6,663 nucleotides of DNA from Planctomycetota bacterium. GTDB taxonomy: Bacteria; Planctomycetota; JAJSAM01. The notes under the pieces are model-generated. The model searched no databases and had not been told where the DNA came from. It was given only the letters and a program-made list of their open reading frames with translations. The stretch's first letter is position 1. Each line of letters starts with the position of its first letter. Positions 1 through 5,130 of the stretch are shown one piece after another. The position numbers and the translations under genes are program-made. Location of the stretch: contig JAOZQC010000188.1 of the NCBI GenBank assembly GCA_029932425.1, forward strand, positions 1 to 6,663, written 5' to 3'.

Positions 1-1
1 A

Positions 2-343
2 GAGGCCACGATCGACGGGACCCTGGACCGGGCGGAGCTCGAGTGGGACCCGCGGGCCGCCCTCTGCGTGGTCCTCGCCTCCGGGGGCTACCCGGGGAGC
101 TACGAGACGGGAAAGCCGATCCACGGGCTCGAGAAGCTCGCGGGCCGGGAGGACGTGCTGGTCCACCACGCGGGAACCCGGCTCGAGGACGGGCAGCTCG
201 TCACGTCCGGAGGCCGCGTGCTCGGTGTCACGGGCCTGGGCGACAGCCTGCGCGCGGCCCGGGACACGGCCTACGAGGCGGTGGCCCAGATCTCCTTCGA
301 GGGGATGGTCTACCGGCGGGACATCGGGCACCGCGCCCTCTGA
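2..343 (+). CDS. purD: Phosphoribosylamine-glycine ligase, C-terminal part (5' partial)
   Basis: This is the C-terminal 113 residues of PurD (GAR synthetase), the cytosolic ATP-grasp ligase that joins glycine to 5-phosphoribosylamine in de novo purine synthesis. The frame is open from the window edge to a TGA at 341-343. The visible part corresponds to the GARS C-domain: a WDPRAALCVVLASGGYPG segment, then Y-E-T-G-K-P-I-x-G, a V-x-V-x-H-A-G-T stretch, an S-G-G-R-V-L-G-V-T-G-x-G block and the typical end A-Y-x-A-V ... F-x-G-M-x-Y-R-x-D-I-G-H-R-A-L. These are hallmark motifs, and the C-terminus is at the usual place, so the gene is intact here. The ATP-grasp core lies upstream of the window. An internal GTG at 68 could be mistaken for a start but lies in the middle of the conserved domain. 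A GC hairpin follows the stop directly. Confidence 0.95.
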   Translation, partial: EATIDGTLDRAELEWDPRAALCVVLASGGYPGSYETGKPIHGLEKLAGREDVLVHHAGTRLEDGQLVTSGGRVLGVTGLGDSLRAARDTAYEAVAQISFEGMVYRRDIGHRAL

Positions 344-344
344 C

Positions 345-360
345 CGGGGCGGCGGCCCCG
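345..360 (+). terminator. GC hairpin directly after purD stop (no T-tract)
   Basis: An inverted repeat pairs CGGGGC (345-350) with GCCCCG (355-360) around a GGCG tetraloop, starting one base after the purD stop codon. A 10-bp palindrome ATCCCGGGAT (361-370) follows. There is no run of T, so this is not a classical intrinsic terminator. It may mark the 3' end of the purD transcript, or simply reflect the GC-rich sequence. Confidence 0.3.
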
Positions 361-386
361 ATCCCGGGATTCGGTTGTAACATGTT

Positions 387-424
387 CCCGTGGTCCCACG
401 TTTCCGGAGGTGACGTTCCACGGG
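387..424 (+). promoter_or_regulatory. Leader hairpin overlapping the RBS of the STN-like gene
   Basis: CCCGTGG (387-393) pairs with CCACGGG (418-424), and inside it ACGT (398-401) can pair with ACGT (413-416). The right arm covers the first three bases of the GGGAGG ribosome-binding site (422-427). Folding would therefore partly hide the site, so translation of the STN-like gene might be tuned by this structure. The stem is short and the region GC-rich, so chance is a fair alternative. Confidence 0.3.
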
Positions 425-432
425 AGGTCCCG

Positions 433-1119
433 GTGAGACGTACGGTCCTGCTTCTGGCGCTCCTCCTCGCCCTGGCCCCGGTCCGCGCCACGACGGCGGG
501 CTCCGTTCCCCCGCGCCTGCGGGAGATGCTCCTCGTCCTCGAGCACCGCCTGGTGAACGTGGACTTCGAGAACGAGCCCCTGGCCGGCGTCCTCCGGTTC
601 TTCCGGACCTGGACGGGCGTGAACCTGATCGAGTCGCCCGTTCTCCGCGCCGAGCGGGGTCCCGCCGAGCTGCGGGTCACCCTCACCCTGACGAAGGTGA
701 GCGTGAAGACCGCCCTGGAGATCATCCTGGACCTCAAGGGGCTGGCCGCGGTGTACCGGCACGGGGTGATCATGATCACCACCCCGAAGGACGCCCGCGG
801 GAAGCCGGTGCTCCGGCTCTACAACATCTCGGACCTGACGTTCCGCATCCGGGACTTCCCCGCGCCGGACCTCATGCTCCGGCCCGCGGGCTCCGAGGAC
901 TTCGGGAAGATCGCCGCCCCGGAGGAGGAGGGGCGCGAGCACGCCTTCGCGGATCCCGAGACCATCCTCGATCTCGTCCGGGACAACTGCGGGGCCGGCA
1001 CCTGGGAGGACGAGGGCGTCTCCGCGAACGTCTTCGGGCGGTTCCTGGTGGTCCGCCAGTACCGCGCCGTGCACCGGGAGATCGGGAACCTGCTGGACCT
1101 GCTCCGGGCCTACCGCTAG
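433..1119 (+). CDS. Exported stand-alone STN/secretin-N-like domain protein
   Basis: The product is a predicted exported protein of 228 residues. The GTG start at 433 is chosen because GGGAGG (422-427) lies 5 nt upstream and the product then begins with a clean signal peptide: MRR, a Leu/Ala-rich core (residues 5-15) and a likely cleavage site after V-R-A (17-19). The open frame extends far upstream, but that part overlaps purD and is not coding-like. Residues about 41-117 resemble the STN/secretin N-domain: V-D-F-E-N-x-P-L ... VLRFF ... T-G-V-N-L ... V-T-L-x-L-x-x-V-S-x-x-x-A-L-E-I-I-L, ending in a strand GVIMITT. Residues about 127-226 contain L-Y-x-I-x-D-L, an E-T-I-L-D-L-V helix, a G-T-W motif and F-L-V-V-R-Q-Y-R-x-V-H-R-x-I, similar to the second N-domain unit of GspD/PilQ-like proteins. 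No secretin beta-barrel is present, so it is not a pore. Its role is unknown; a periplasmic scaffold is one guess. Confidence 0.8.
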   Translation: MRRTVLLLALLLALAPVRATTAGSVPPRLREMLLVLEHRLVNVDFENEPLAGVLRFFRTWTGVNLIESPVLRAERGPAELRVTLTLTKVSVKTALEIILDLKGLAAVYRHGVIMITTPKDARGKPVLRLYNISDLTFRIRDFPAPDLMLRPAGSEDFGKIAAPEEEGREHAFADPETILDLVRDNCGAGTWEDEGVSANVFGRFLVVRQYRAVHREIGNLLDLLRAYR

Positions 1120-1343
1120 GAGCGGACGGAAACGTGTGAGACCGCCGGGAGGGATTGCGGCGAAAGGGGCCTGCGCGCGTCCCCCCGGCGTCTCGATTCC
1201 CCCCCTCTCCGGACCGCCCGGCCCCGGGCCGCGCCCGGCCTCCGGGAGTGGCCCGCACCCGATCCCCTTGGCCTCGGGAGGAAGTGAGGATAAAATCAAA
1301 TCTCAACAAGGATCGACGCCGCCGGTCCTGGAGATTCGGTTCC
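1120..1343 (+). promoter_or_regulatory. Intergenic region upstream of fur with promoter-like elements
   Basis: This 224-bp gap separates the STN-like gene from fur and shows no convincing coding sequence. Near its left-centre is a small hairpin, CCGGGC (1224-1229) with GCCCGG (1233-1238), which could end the upstream transcript. Near its right end is an AT-rich island (about 1285-1310) that stands out sharply from its surroundings. In it, TAAAAT (1291-1296) matches a sigma-70 -10 box at 5 of 6 positions and lies exactly 17 bp downstream of TTGGCC (1268-1273), a weak TTGACA-like element. Transcription would then start around 1303. A weak ribosome-binding site GGAG (1330-1333) lies 10 nt before the fur ATG. 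Confidence 0.5.
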
Positions 1344-1769
1344 ATGAAGAAAGAGCTCGAGACGGTCACGAAGTACCTGAAGTCGCATGACCTGAAGCTC
1401 ACCCGGCAGCGCAAGAAGATCGTCGAGGTCGTCTTCTCGGCCCACGATCACTTCACCGCGGACGATCTCCACGACCGGCTGCGGAACATGGGGGCGGGCA
1501 TCTCGAAGGCCACGATCTACCGCACCCTCTCCCTGCTTTGCGAGGCGGGGGTCGTGGAAGCGCGGGACTTCGGGCGCGGGCAGCTCTTCTACGAGCACAC
1601 GCTCGGCCACGAGCACCACGACCACCTCATCTGCACGGGCTGCGGAAAGGTCGTGGAGTTCCGCAACCCGGAGCTGGTGAAGATCCGGAAACGCCTGGCC
1701 AAGGCCCGGGGCTTCACCGTGGAGTCGCACTCGCTCCGCATCTTCGGCAAGTGCAAGGCCTGCCGCTGA
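1344..1769 (+). CDS. fur: Fur-family metal-dependent transcriptional regulator
   Basis: This is a full-length (141-residue) Fur-superfamily repressor, a cytosolic dimer that binds DNA when loaded with metal. The winged-helix domain covers about residues 1-82: L-K-L-T-R-Q-R (17-23), H-F-T-A-D-D-L (36-42) and the recognition helix A-T-I-Y-R-T-L (56-62). The dimerisation/metal domain contains the H-E-H-H-D-H-L stretch (89-95, with D93 and H94), C97-x-x-C100, E105 and H129. A second C-x-x-C (137 and 140) at the C-terminus completes a structural zinc site of the Fur type. E84 and H36 fit the remaining sensory ligands. This ligand set is like iron-sensing Fur, but Zur or PerR cannot be excluded by eye. 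ATG 1344 is chosen because the family begins a few residues before the L-T-x-x-R motif; the open frame upstream to 1155 runs through the promoter island and is Arg/Pro-rich junk. The gene appears monocistronic. No convincing Fur box was found at its promoter. Confidence 0.92.
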   Translation: MKKELETVTKYLKSHDLKLTRQRKKIVEVVFSAHDHFTADDLHDRLRNMGAGISKATIYRTLSLLCEAGVVEARDFGRGQLFYEHTLGHEHHDHLICTGCGKVVEFRNPELVKIRKRLAKARGFTVESHSLRIFGKCKACR

Positions 1770-1939
1770 GGGACCTCGTTCGCGGCGGGGGCCGGGCCGG
1801 AGCGGATCGGCGGCGGGGTGGCGGGGGAATCGCCACGGGGGAGGGAACCCTGTACATCCCGCCGTCGTTCCGGGGGGAAGGGAGCCTCCGGGGGGCGGAA
1901 TCCGTTTGTTGCCCGTATCGTGAACCGGAGGACATCGCC
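1770..1939. other. Intergenic gap between fur and the toroid lipoprotein gene
   Basis: This is 170 bp without a plausible gene. It contains a hairpin, GTGGCG (1818-1823) with CGCCAC (1831-1836) around a 7-nt loop. The T-rich stretch around 1905-1920 is the likeliest place for a promoter of the next gene, but no well-spaced -35/-10 pair can be named. GGAGG at 1927-1931 is the ribosome-binding site of the following gene. Confidence 0.4.
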
Positions 1940-3073
1940 ATGAAACGCTTCCTGCCGCCCGTGGGGCTCGCCTTCTTCCTTCTCCTCTCCGCCTGTTCCG
2001 GAGCGGAGGAGCCCGCCGTCGCGCCGCGCCCGGAGAAGGCGTCCGCCACGGTGGAGGACGCCCTGGCCGCCTACGATCGGGGGCTCGACTACCTGAAGAC
2101 CCGTTTCGAAGGCAAGGACTTCGGGGACCCCGGTCTCACGGGACTCGCCACCGCGGCGTTCCTCCGGAGGCCGGGCGGCGTGCGCCCCGGCGACCGGGAG
2201 CTCGTGAAGAGCTGTCTCGACTCGCTCGTGGCCCACCAGAAGCCGAACGGGGGGATCTACGACCAGGCGCTCATGAACTACGTGACCTGTGCGGCGGTGA
2301 TGGCCCTCGCGGAGGCGGAGGGCGAGGAGTACCGTAAGACCGCCGCCCGGGCCGCGGAGTTCCTGAAGACCCTCCAGAAGCCGAGCGGGGGAATCGGCTA
2401 CAGCGACAAGCACCCGGACGAGTCCGATCTCTCCAACACCCAGTTCGCCGTGGAATCCCTGCGGAAAGCGGGCGTGCCGGTGTCCGACCCCGTCTTCTCG
2501 AAGGCCCTCAAGTTCCTCCAGTCCGTGCAGAACCGCACCGAGTCCAACCGCACCGAGTACTCCCTGAAGGACGGGCGGATCGTGGCCGTCCAGGACGACG
2601 GGGGTGCCTACTACAAGCCCTCCGAGTCGAAGGCCGGGATCCGCAAGCTGCCCGACGGGCGGATCGCCTTCCGGTCCTACGGGTCCATGACCTACGCCCT
2701 CCTCAAGTGTTACCTGCTGGCGGGGCTGCCGAAGGACGATCCCCGCGTCCAGGCCGCGGTGAAGTGGATCAAGGACCACTACACGGTGGAGGAGAACCCG
2801 GGCTTCGACACCCGCAAGGACCCCCGCGCCGGCCAGCAGGGCTACTTCTACTACCTCTACACCATGGCCAAGGCGCTCGACCTGCTCGGGGAGACGAGGA
2901 TCATCGACGCCGACGGCATCGCCCGGGACTGGCGCGCGGACCTGCGTGCCGCGCTCCTCTCCCGGCAGCGGGAGGACGGATCCTGGAAGAACGAGCACTC
3001 CCGATGGATGGAGGCCGACCCCCTCATCGCCACCTCCTACGCCCTCACCGCGCTCTCCTACTGCACGGAGTAG
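1940..3073 (+). CDS. Lipoprotein with alpha/alpha-toroid (prenyltransferase/squalene-cyclase-like) repeats
   Basis: The 377-residue product belongs to the prenyltransferase/squalene-oxidase-repeat group with an alpha/alpha-toroid fold. It is probably anchored on the outer face of a membrane: residues 1-19 form a lipoprotein signal ending in a lipobox L-S-A-C (16-19). ATG 1940 is set by GGAGG (1927-1931) 8 nt upstream and by this signal. QW-like repeat motifs recur at about 100-106 (Q-K-P-N-G-G-I), 146-152 (Q-K-P-S-G-G-I), 218-223 (Q-D-D-G-G-A) and 343-349 (Q-R-E-D-G-S-W). The stretches Y-G-S-M-T-Y-A (247-253), D-D-P-R-V-x-A-A (266-273), G-Q-Q-G-Y-F-Y-Y (298-305) and R-W-M-E-x-D-P (355-361) are typical of this uncharacterised family. 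The D-x-D-D acid of true squalene-hopene cyclases is absent, so enzymatic cyclisation is unlikely. The family is frequent in Planctomycetota, and its function is unknown. A membrane-protein frame follows immediately, suggesting co-expression. Confidence 0.85.
   Translation: MKRFLPPVGLAFFLLLSACSGAEEPAVAPRPEKASATVEDALAAYDRGLDYLKTRFEGKDFGDPGLTGLATAAFLRRPGGVRPGDRELVKSCLDSLVAHQKPNGGIYDQALMNYVTCAAVMALAEAEGEEYRKTAARAAEFLKTLQKPSGGIGYSDKHPDESDLSNTQFAVESLRKAGVPVSDPVFSKALKFLQSVQNRTESNRTEYSLKDGRIVAVQDDGGAYYKPSESKAGIRKLPDGRIAFRSYGSMTYALLKCYLLAGLPKDDPRVQAAVKWIKDHYTVEENPGFDTRKDPRAGQQGYFYYLYTMAKALDLLGETRIIDADGIARDWRADLRAALLSRQREDGSWKNEHSRWMEADPLIATSYALTALSYCTE
2531..2558 (+). repeat. 13-bp direct repeat inside the toroid gene
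   Basis: AACCGCACCGAGT occurs at 2531-2543 and again at 2546-2558, a 15-bp period in frame with the gene. It encodes N-R-T-E-S followed by N-R-T-E-Y (residues 198-207), a five-residue duplication in the loop before the third QW-like motif. A second in-frame identity, GACGGGCGGATCG, lies at 2570-2582 and 2654-2666 and encodes D-G-R-I twice. Confidence 0.8.
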
Positions 3074-3720
3074 CGCCGGTCGCGGCCGCGCTGGGGGCCG
3101 GGGCGCTCGTCCGGCCCGAGCAGGCGGTCCATCGCCTGGCCTTCCTGGCCTTCTGCGGCGCGGCGGCGGCGGTGGTGTGGGGCCCCCTCCTGGGCACGGG
3201 GCCGGAGCCCCGGGCCCGCACCGCGGCCGCCGCGGCGGGCCTCGCCGCGACCCTCCCGGCCTGCGCCGCCGTCTGGGGAGGGGACGCCGGCGGAGCCCTG
3301 GCGGCGGGTCTCGCCGTGGCCGCCTTCCTCGTCCTGCTTTCGGGGACGGCGCGGGGCGCGGGGCGGCTCCTTCGCTCTCCGGCCAGAGGACTCGTTCTTT
3401 CCGCGGCCCTGGGGGCCTGCTTCGCCGCCTCCTTCCACCTGGGCGACCCGTTCCTCGAGTGGGGAGGGAGCGGCGCCCCCTCCCGCCTCGCCCTCGGGAT
3501 CCTCCACTGGGTCAACCCCCTCTCGGGCGCCGTGGGGGACGGGCTCTCCCTGGACTGGCTCCGCTTCCCCATCATGTACAGCGGGCTCCCGGGAACGGTG
3601 GGAGGGGGACTCTCCGCGGCCCAGTACTACCGGTTCTCGTACGCACCCTGGTGGGGGATCCTCCTCGCCCACGGAGGCGCCGGGAGCCTCCTTCTCGCCC
3701 TGCCCCGGCGGCGGCGGTGA
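3004..3720 (+). CDS. Multi-pass membrane protein of unknown function (start uncertain)
   Basis: This is a predicted integral inner-membrane protein, not recognised as a named family. The frame ends at TGA 3718-3720. Hydrophobic Ala/Leu-rich segments lie at about 3139-3195, 3214-3280, 3298-3350, 3387-3440 and 3643-3710, giving roughly five membrane helices. Between the fourth and fifth is a more conserved-looking region: H-W-V-N-P-L-S-G, a L-D-W-L-R-F-P-I-M-Y motif and A-Q-Y-Y-R-F-S-Y-A-P-W-W. The product ends in four arginines, which suggests a cytoplasmic C-terminus. The start is a problem. The coding character begins right at the end of the lipoprotein gene, yet this frame has no ATG, GTG or TTG between ATG 3004 (70-bp overlap) and GTG 3172, which would cut into the first helix. 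ATG 3004 is given here as the only canonical start keeping helix 1; a CTG start at 3061 or a frameshift is possible. The layout suggests translational coupling with the lipoprotein. Confidence 0.6.
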   Translation: MDGGRPPHRHLLRPHRALLLHGVAPVAAALGAGALVRPEQAVHRLAFLAFCGAAAAVVWGPLLGTGPEPRARTAAAAAGLAATLPACAAVWGGDAGGALAAGLAVAAFLVLLSGTARGAGRLLRSPARGLVLSAALGACFAASFHLGDPFLEWGGSGAPSRLALGILHWVNPLSGAVGDGLSLDWLRFPIMYSGLPGTVGGGLSAAQYYRFSYAPWWGILLAHGGAGSLLLALPRRRR

Positions 3721-3738
3721 CGGGGGATCGCTCCCCCG
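3721..3738 (+). terminator. Hairpin directly after membrane-protein stop (no T-tract)
   Basis: CGGGGGA (3721-3727) pairs perfectly with TCCCCCG (3732-3738) around a TCGC tetraloop, beginning at the base after the stop codon. A further palindromic stretch, CCCGCCGGCGGG, overlaps its right side. No T-run follows. It probably marks the 3' end of the lipoprotein/membrane-protein transcript, separating it from the sulfur cluster. Confidence 0.4.
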
Positions 3739-3786
3739 CCGGCGGGACTTCGGCGAAAACCGTGGTTCGCGGCCGGGGGGGCGGGC

Positions 3787-3792
3787 TACACT
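3787..3792 (+). promoter_or_regulatory. -10-like hexamer TACACT placed for leaderless transcription of the tusA-like gene
   Basis: TACACT matches TATAAT at 4 of 6 positions and fits the T-A-N-N-N-T form. It ends 6 nt before the ATG at 3799, so transcription would start at or next to the A of the start codon. No Shine-Dalgarno sequence precedes this ATG. The -35 region (about 3763-3770, TGGTTCGC) is poor. Leaderless genes with this spacing are known in several high-GC and deep-branching bacteria. Confidence 0.4.
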
Positions 3793-3798
3793 CGGACC

Positions 3799-4056
3799 AT
3801 GGAAGAGGTTGCCCCCGACCTCTCTCTCCACGTGGAGGGCGAGGAGTGCCCCCTGAACTATGTCCGCGCGAAGCTCGGGCTGGAGCGGCTGGGCGAGGGC
3901 CGGGTGCTCGAGGTCTTCGTCTCGGGGGGGGAGGCGGCGCGGAACGTGCCCCGGAGCGTCCGGGAGGAGGGGCACGAGGTCCTGGCCGTGGAACCCGCGG
4001 GAGGGGATCGGGTGAGGGTGTTGATCCGGAAGAGGGAGGGCTGCCGTGGCGCGTAG
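3799..4056 (+). CDS. TusA/SirA-family sulfurtransferase-like protein (CPLN variant)
   Basis: This is a small (85-residue) cytosolic protein of the TusA/SirA/YedF family, which carries sulfur as a persulfide on one cysteine and passes it to a partner. The fold signature is clear: D-L-S-L (7-10), E-E-C-P (15-18), the helix Y-V-R-A-K-L-G-L-E-R-L (21-31), G-R-V-L-E-V-F-V (34-41), a helix ending in G-H-E-V (58-61) and the final strand R-V-R-V-L-I-R-K (71-78). The sulfur-carrying residue would be Cys17. The family C-P-x-P motif reads C-P-L-N here, so the second proline is replaced by Asn. A second cysteine (82) sits near the end. The length is normal. It overlaps the NIL-domain gene by 11 bp and is followed by a ThiF-like enzyme, which supports a sulfur-relay role. 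It is not the translation/tRNA TusA of enterobacteria with any certainty, so no symbol is given. Confidence 0.83.
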   Translation: MEEVAPDLSLHVEGEECPLNYVRAKLGLERLGEGRVLEVFVSGGEAARNVPRSVREEGHEVLAVEPAGGDRVRVLIRKREGCRGA

Positions 4057-4282
4057 GAAGGTGTTCCTGTCTTTCCCGCAGAAGCTGGTCTCCGAGCCGA
4101 TCCTGTGGCAGATCGGGCAGGAGTTCGAGATCGTGACGAACATCCGCGGGGCCAGCATCACCGACGAGGTCGCCCACCTGGCCCTCCTCCTGGAAGGGGA
4201 GCCGGAGGAGCTGGATCGCGCCATCGGTTACCTCACGGAGCGGGGCGTCTCCGTGGAGCGGCTGGAGGACGCCGAGACGTAG
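4046..4282 (+). CDS. Stand-alone NIL-domain protein
   Basis: The 78-residue protein consists of a single NIL domain, the ferredoxin-like fold also found at the C-terminus of the methionine-transport ATPase MetN and in proteins of sulfur amino-acid metabolism. Visible motifs are K-V-F-L-S-F-P (5-11), an E-P-I-L-W-Q-I helix (17-23), F-E-I-V-T-N-I-R-G-A-S-I-T (27-39), a core strand L-A-L-L-L-E-G (45-51), a helix E-L-D-R-A-I-G-Y-L (55-63) and a final strand G-V-S-V-E (67-71). The start is GTG 4046, supported by GGGAGGG (4034-4040) 5 nt upstream inside the tusA-like gene; the 11-bp overlap implies translational coupling. There are no cysteines, so it is likely a binding or partner subunit, perhaps sensing or presenting a sulfur-containing amino acid, rather than a sulfur carrier. 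Its C-terminus lacks the Gly-Gly of ThiS/MoaD carriers. Confidence 0.88.
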   Translation: MARRKVFLSFPQKLVSEPILWQIGQEFEIVTNIRGASITDEVAHLALLLEGEPEELDRAIGYLTERGVSVERLEDAET

Positions 4283-4283
4283 G

Positions 4284-4314
4284 ACCGGGCTGCTCCCGTC
4301 CGGCGGCGCCCGGT
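4284..4314 (+). promoter_or_regulatory. Hairpin filling the NIL-thiF spacer and abutting the ATG
   Basis: ACCGGGC (4284-4290) and GCCCGGT (4308-4314) form a perfect 7-bp stem with a 17-nt GC-rich loop. The stem starts one base after the NIL stop and ends on the base before the ThiF-like ATG at 4315. No Shine-Dalgarno sequence is visible in the spacer. The structure could modulate initiation of the downstream gene or make it depend on ribosomes finishing the NIL gene. Confidence 0.35.
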
Positions 4315-5118
4315 ATGCGCGATCCCATCCCACTCTCCGAGGACCGGATCCGGAGGTACTCGCGCAACATCCTCCTCCGAGAGGTGGGCGGGCGCGGCCA
4401 GGAGAAGCTCCTCGCCGCCCGCGTGCTCCTCGTGGGGGCGGGCGGCCTCGGCTCCCCGGCGGGTCTCTACCTGGCCGCCGCGGGCGTGGGGACGATCGGG
4501 GTGGCGGACGGGGACGAGGTGGAGCTCTCGAACCTCCAGCGGCAGATCGCCCACGGAGTTCCGGACCTCGGCCGCGACAAGGCCGCTTCCCTGGCGGAGG
4601 CGCTGCATCGTCTCGACCCGGAGATCTCCGTCCCGACCCATCCCCGGGTGGAAGAGGGCCGCGTCCCGTTCGACGATTACGACCTGATCCTCGACTGCTC
4701 CGACAACTTCGAGACCCGCTACCTCGTGAACGACGAGGCCGTGCGGCGCGGCCTGCCGCTGGTGTCGGCGGCGGTGGTCCGGTTCGAGGGACAGCTCACC
4801 ACGGTGCTCCCGGGAGAGGGGAGCCCCTGCTACCGCTGCCTCTACCCCACTCCGCCCGATCCGGAGTGCGCCACCTCGTGCGCCCGGGAAGGGGTGCTGG
4901 GCTCGGCGGCGGGGACGATGGGGACGCTGCAGGCCACGGAAGCCCTCAAGGTGATCCTCGGGGTGGGCCGTCCCCTGGCGGGGAGGCTGCTCCTGTACGA
5001 CGCCCTGGAGCCGAGCGTCCGGATCGTCGGCTTCCGCCGGGACCCCTTCTGCCGGACCTGCGGAGAGGGGAAGGCCGGGCGCGGATTCAAGGAAGCGGGG
5101 GGCGGCGCCGAAGTATAG
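4315..5118 (+). CDS. ThiF/MoeB/HesA-family E1-like adenylyltransferase
   Basis: This is a cytosolic E1-like enzyme of 267 residues that activates the C-terminal glycine of a small ubiquitin-like sulfur carrier by adenylation. The order of motifs is complete: R-Y-S-R-N-I-L-L (14-21), nucleotide loop G-A-G-G-L-G-S-P (41-48), D-G-D-E-V-E-L-S-N-L-Q-R-Q (65-77) with Arg76, Lys89, D-C-S-D-N (127-131) with the Mg-binding Asp130, and G-T-M-G-T-L-Q-A-T-E-A (200-210). Zinc is held by C172-x-x-C175 and C246-x-x-C249. A cysteine at 189 aligns with the active-site Cys184 of E. coli ThiF; Cys185 lies close by. Length and architecture match MoeB/ThiF; the rhodanese extension of MoeZ is absent. ATG 4315 gives the normal N-terminus (L-S-x-x-x-I-x-R-Y-S-R). 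ThiF and MoeB roles cannot be told apart by eye. The tusA-like and NIL neighbours point to a sulfur-transfer pathway, possibly for cysteine/homocysteine or a thiolated cofactor. No carrier gene is visible in the window. Confidence 0.9.
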   Translation: MRDPIPLSEDRIRRYSRNILLREVGGRGQEKLLAARVLLVGAGGLGSPAGLYLAAAGVGTIGVADGDEVELSNLQRQIAHGVPDLGRDKAASLAEALHRLDPEISVPTHPRVEEGRVPFDDYDLILDCSDNFETRYLVNDEAVRRGLPLVSAAVVRFEGQLTTVLPGEGSPCYRCLYPTPPDPECATSCAREGVLGSAAGTMGTLQATEALKVILGVGRPLAGRLLLYDALEPSVRIVGFRRDPFCRTCGEGKAGRGFKEAGGGAEV

Positions 5119-5130
5119 CATTGGTATGAC

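Noticed and set aside
1288..1306. Possible Fur box upstream of fur
   Set aside because: The AT-rich stretch matches only about half of the 19-bp GATAAT-type consensus and is not palindromic.
1155..1343. N-terminal extension of Fur from an upstream TTG
   Set aside because: The extension is Arg/Pro-rich, runs through the AT-rich promoter island and is unlike any Fur N-terminus; ATG 1344 gives the normal family length.
1589..2998. Long (469-residue) minus-strand open frame
   Set aside because: It lies antisense to fur and the toroid lipoprotein, whose plus-strand products carry clear family motifs; it is a GC-driven shadow.
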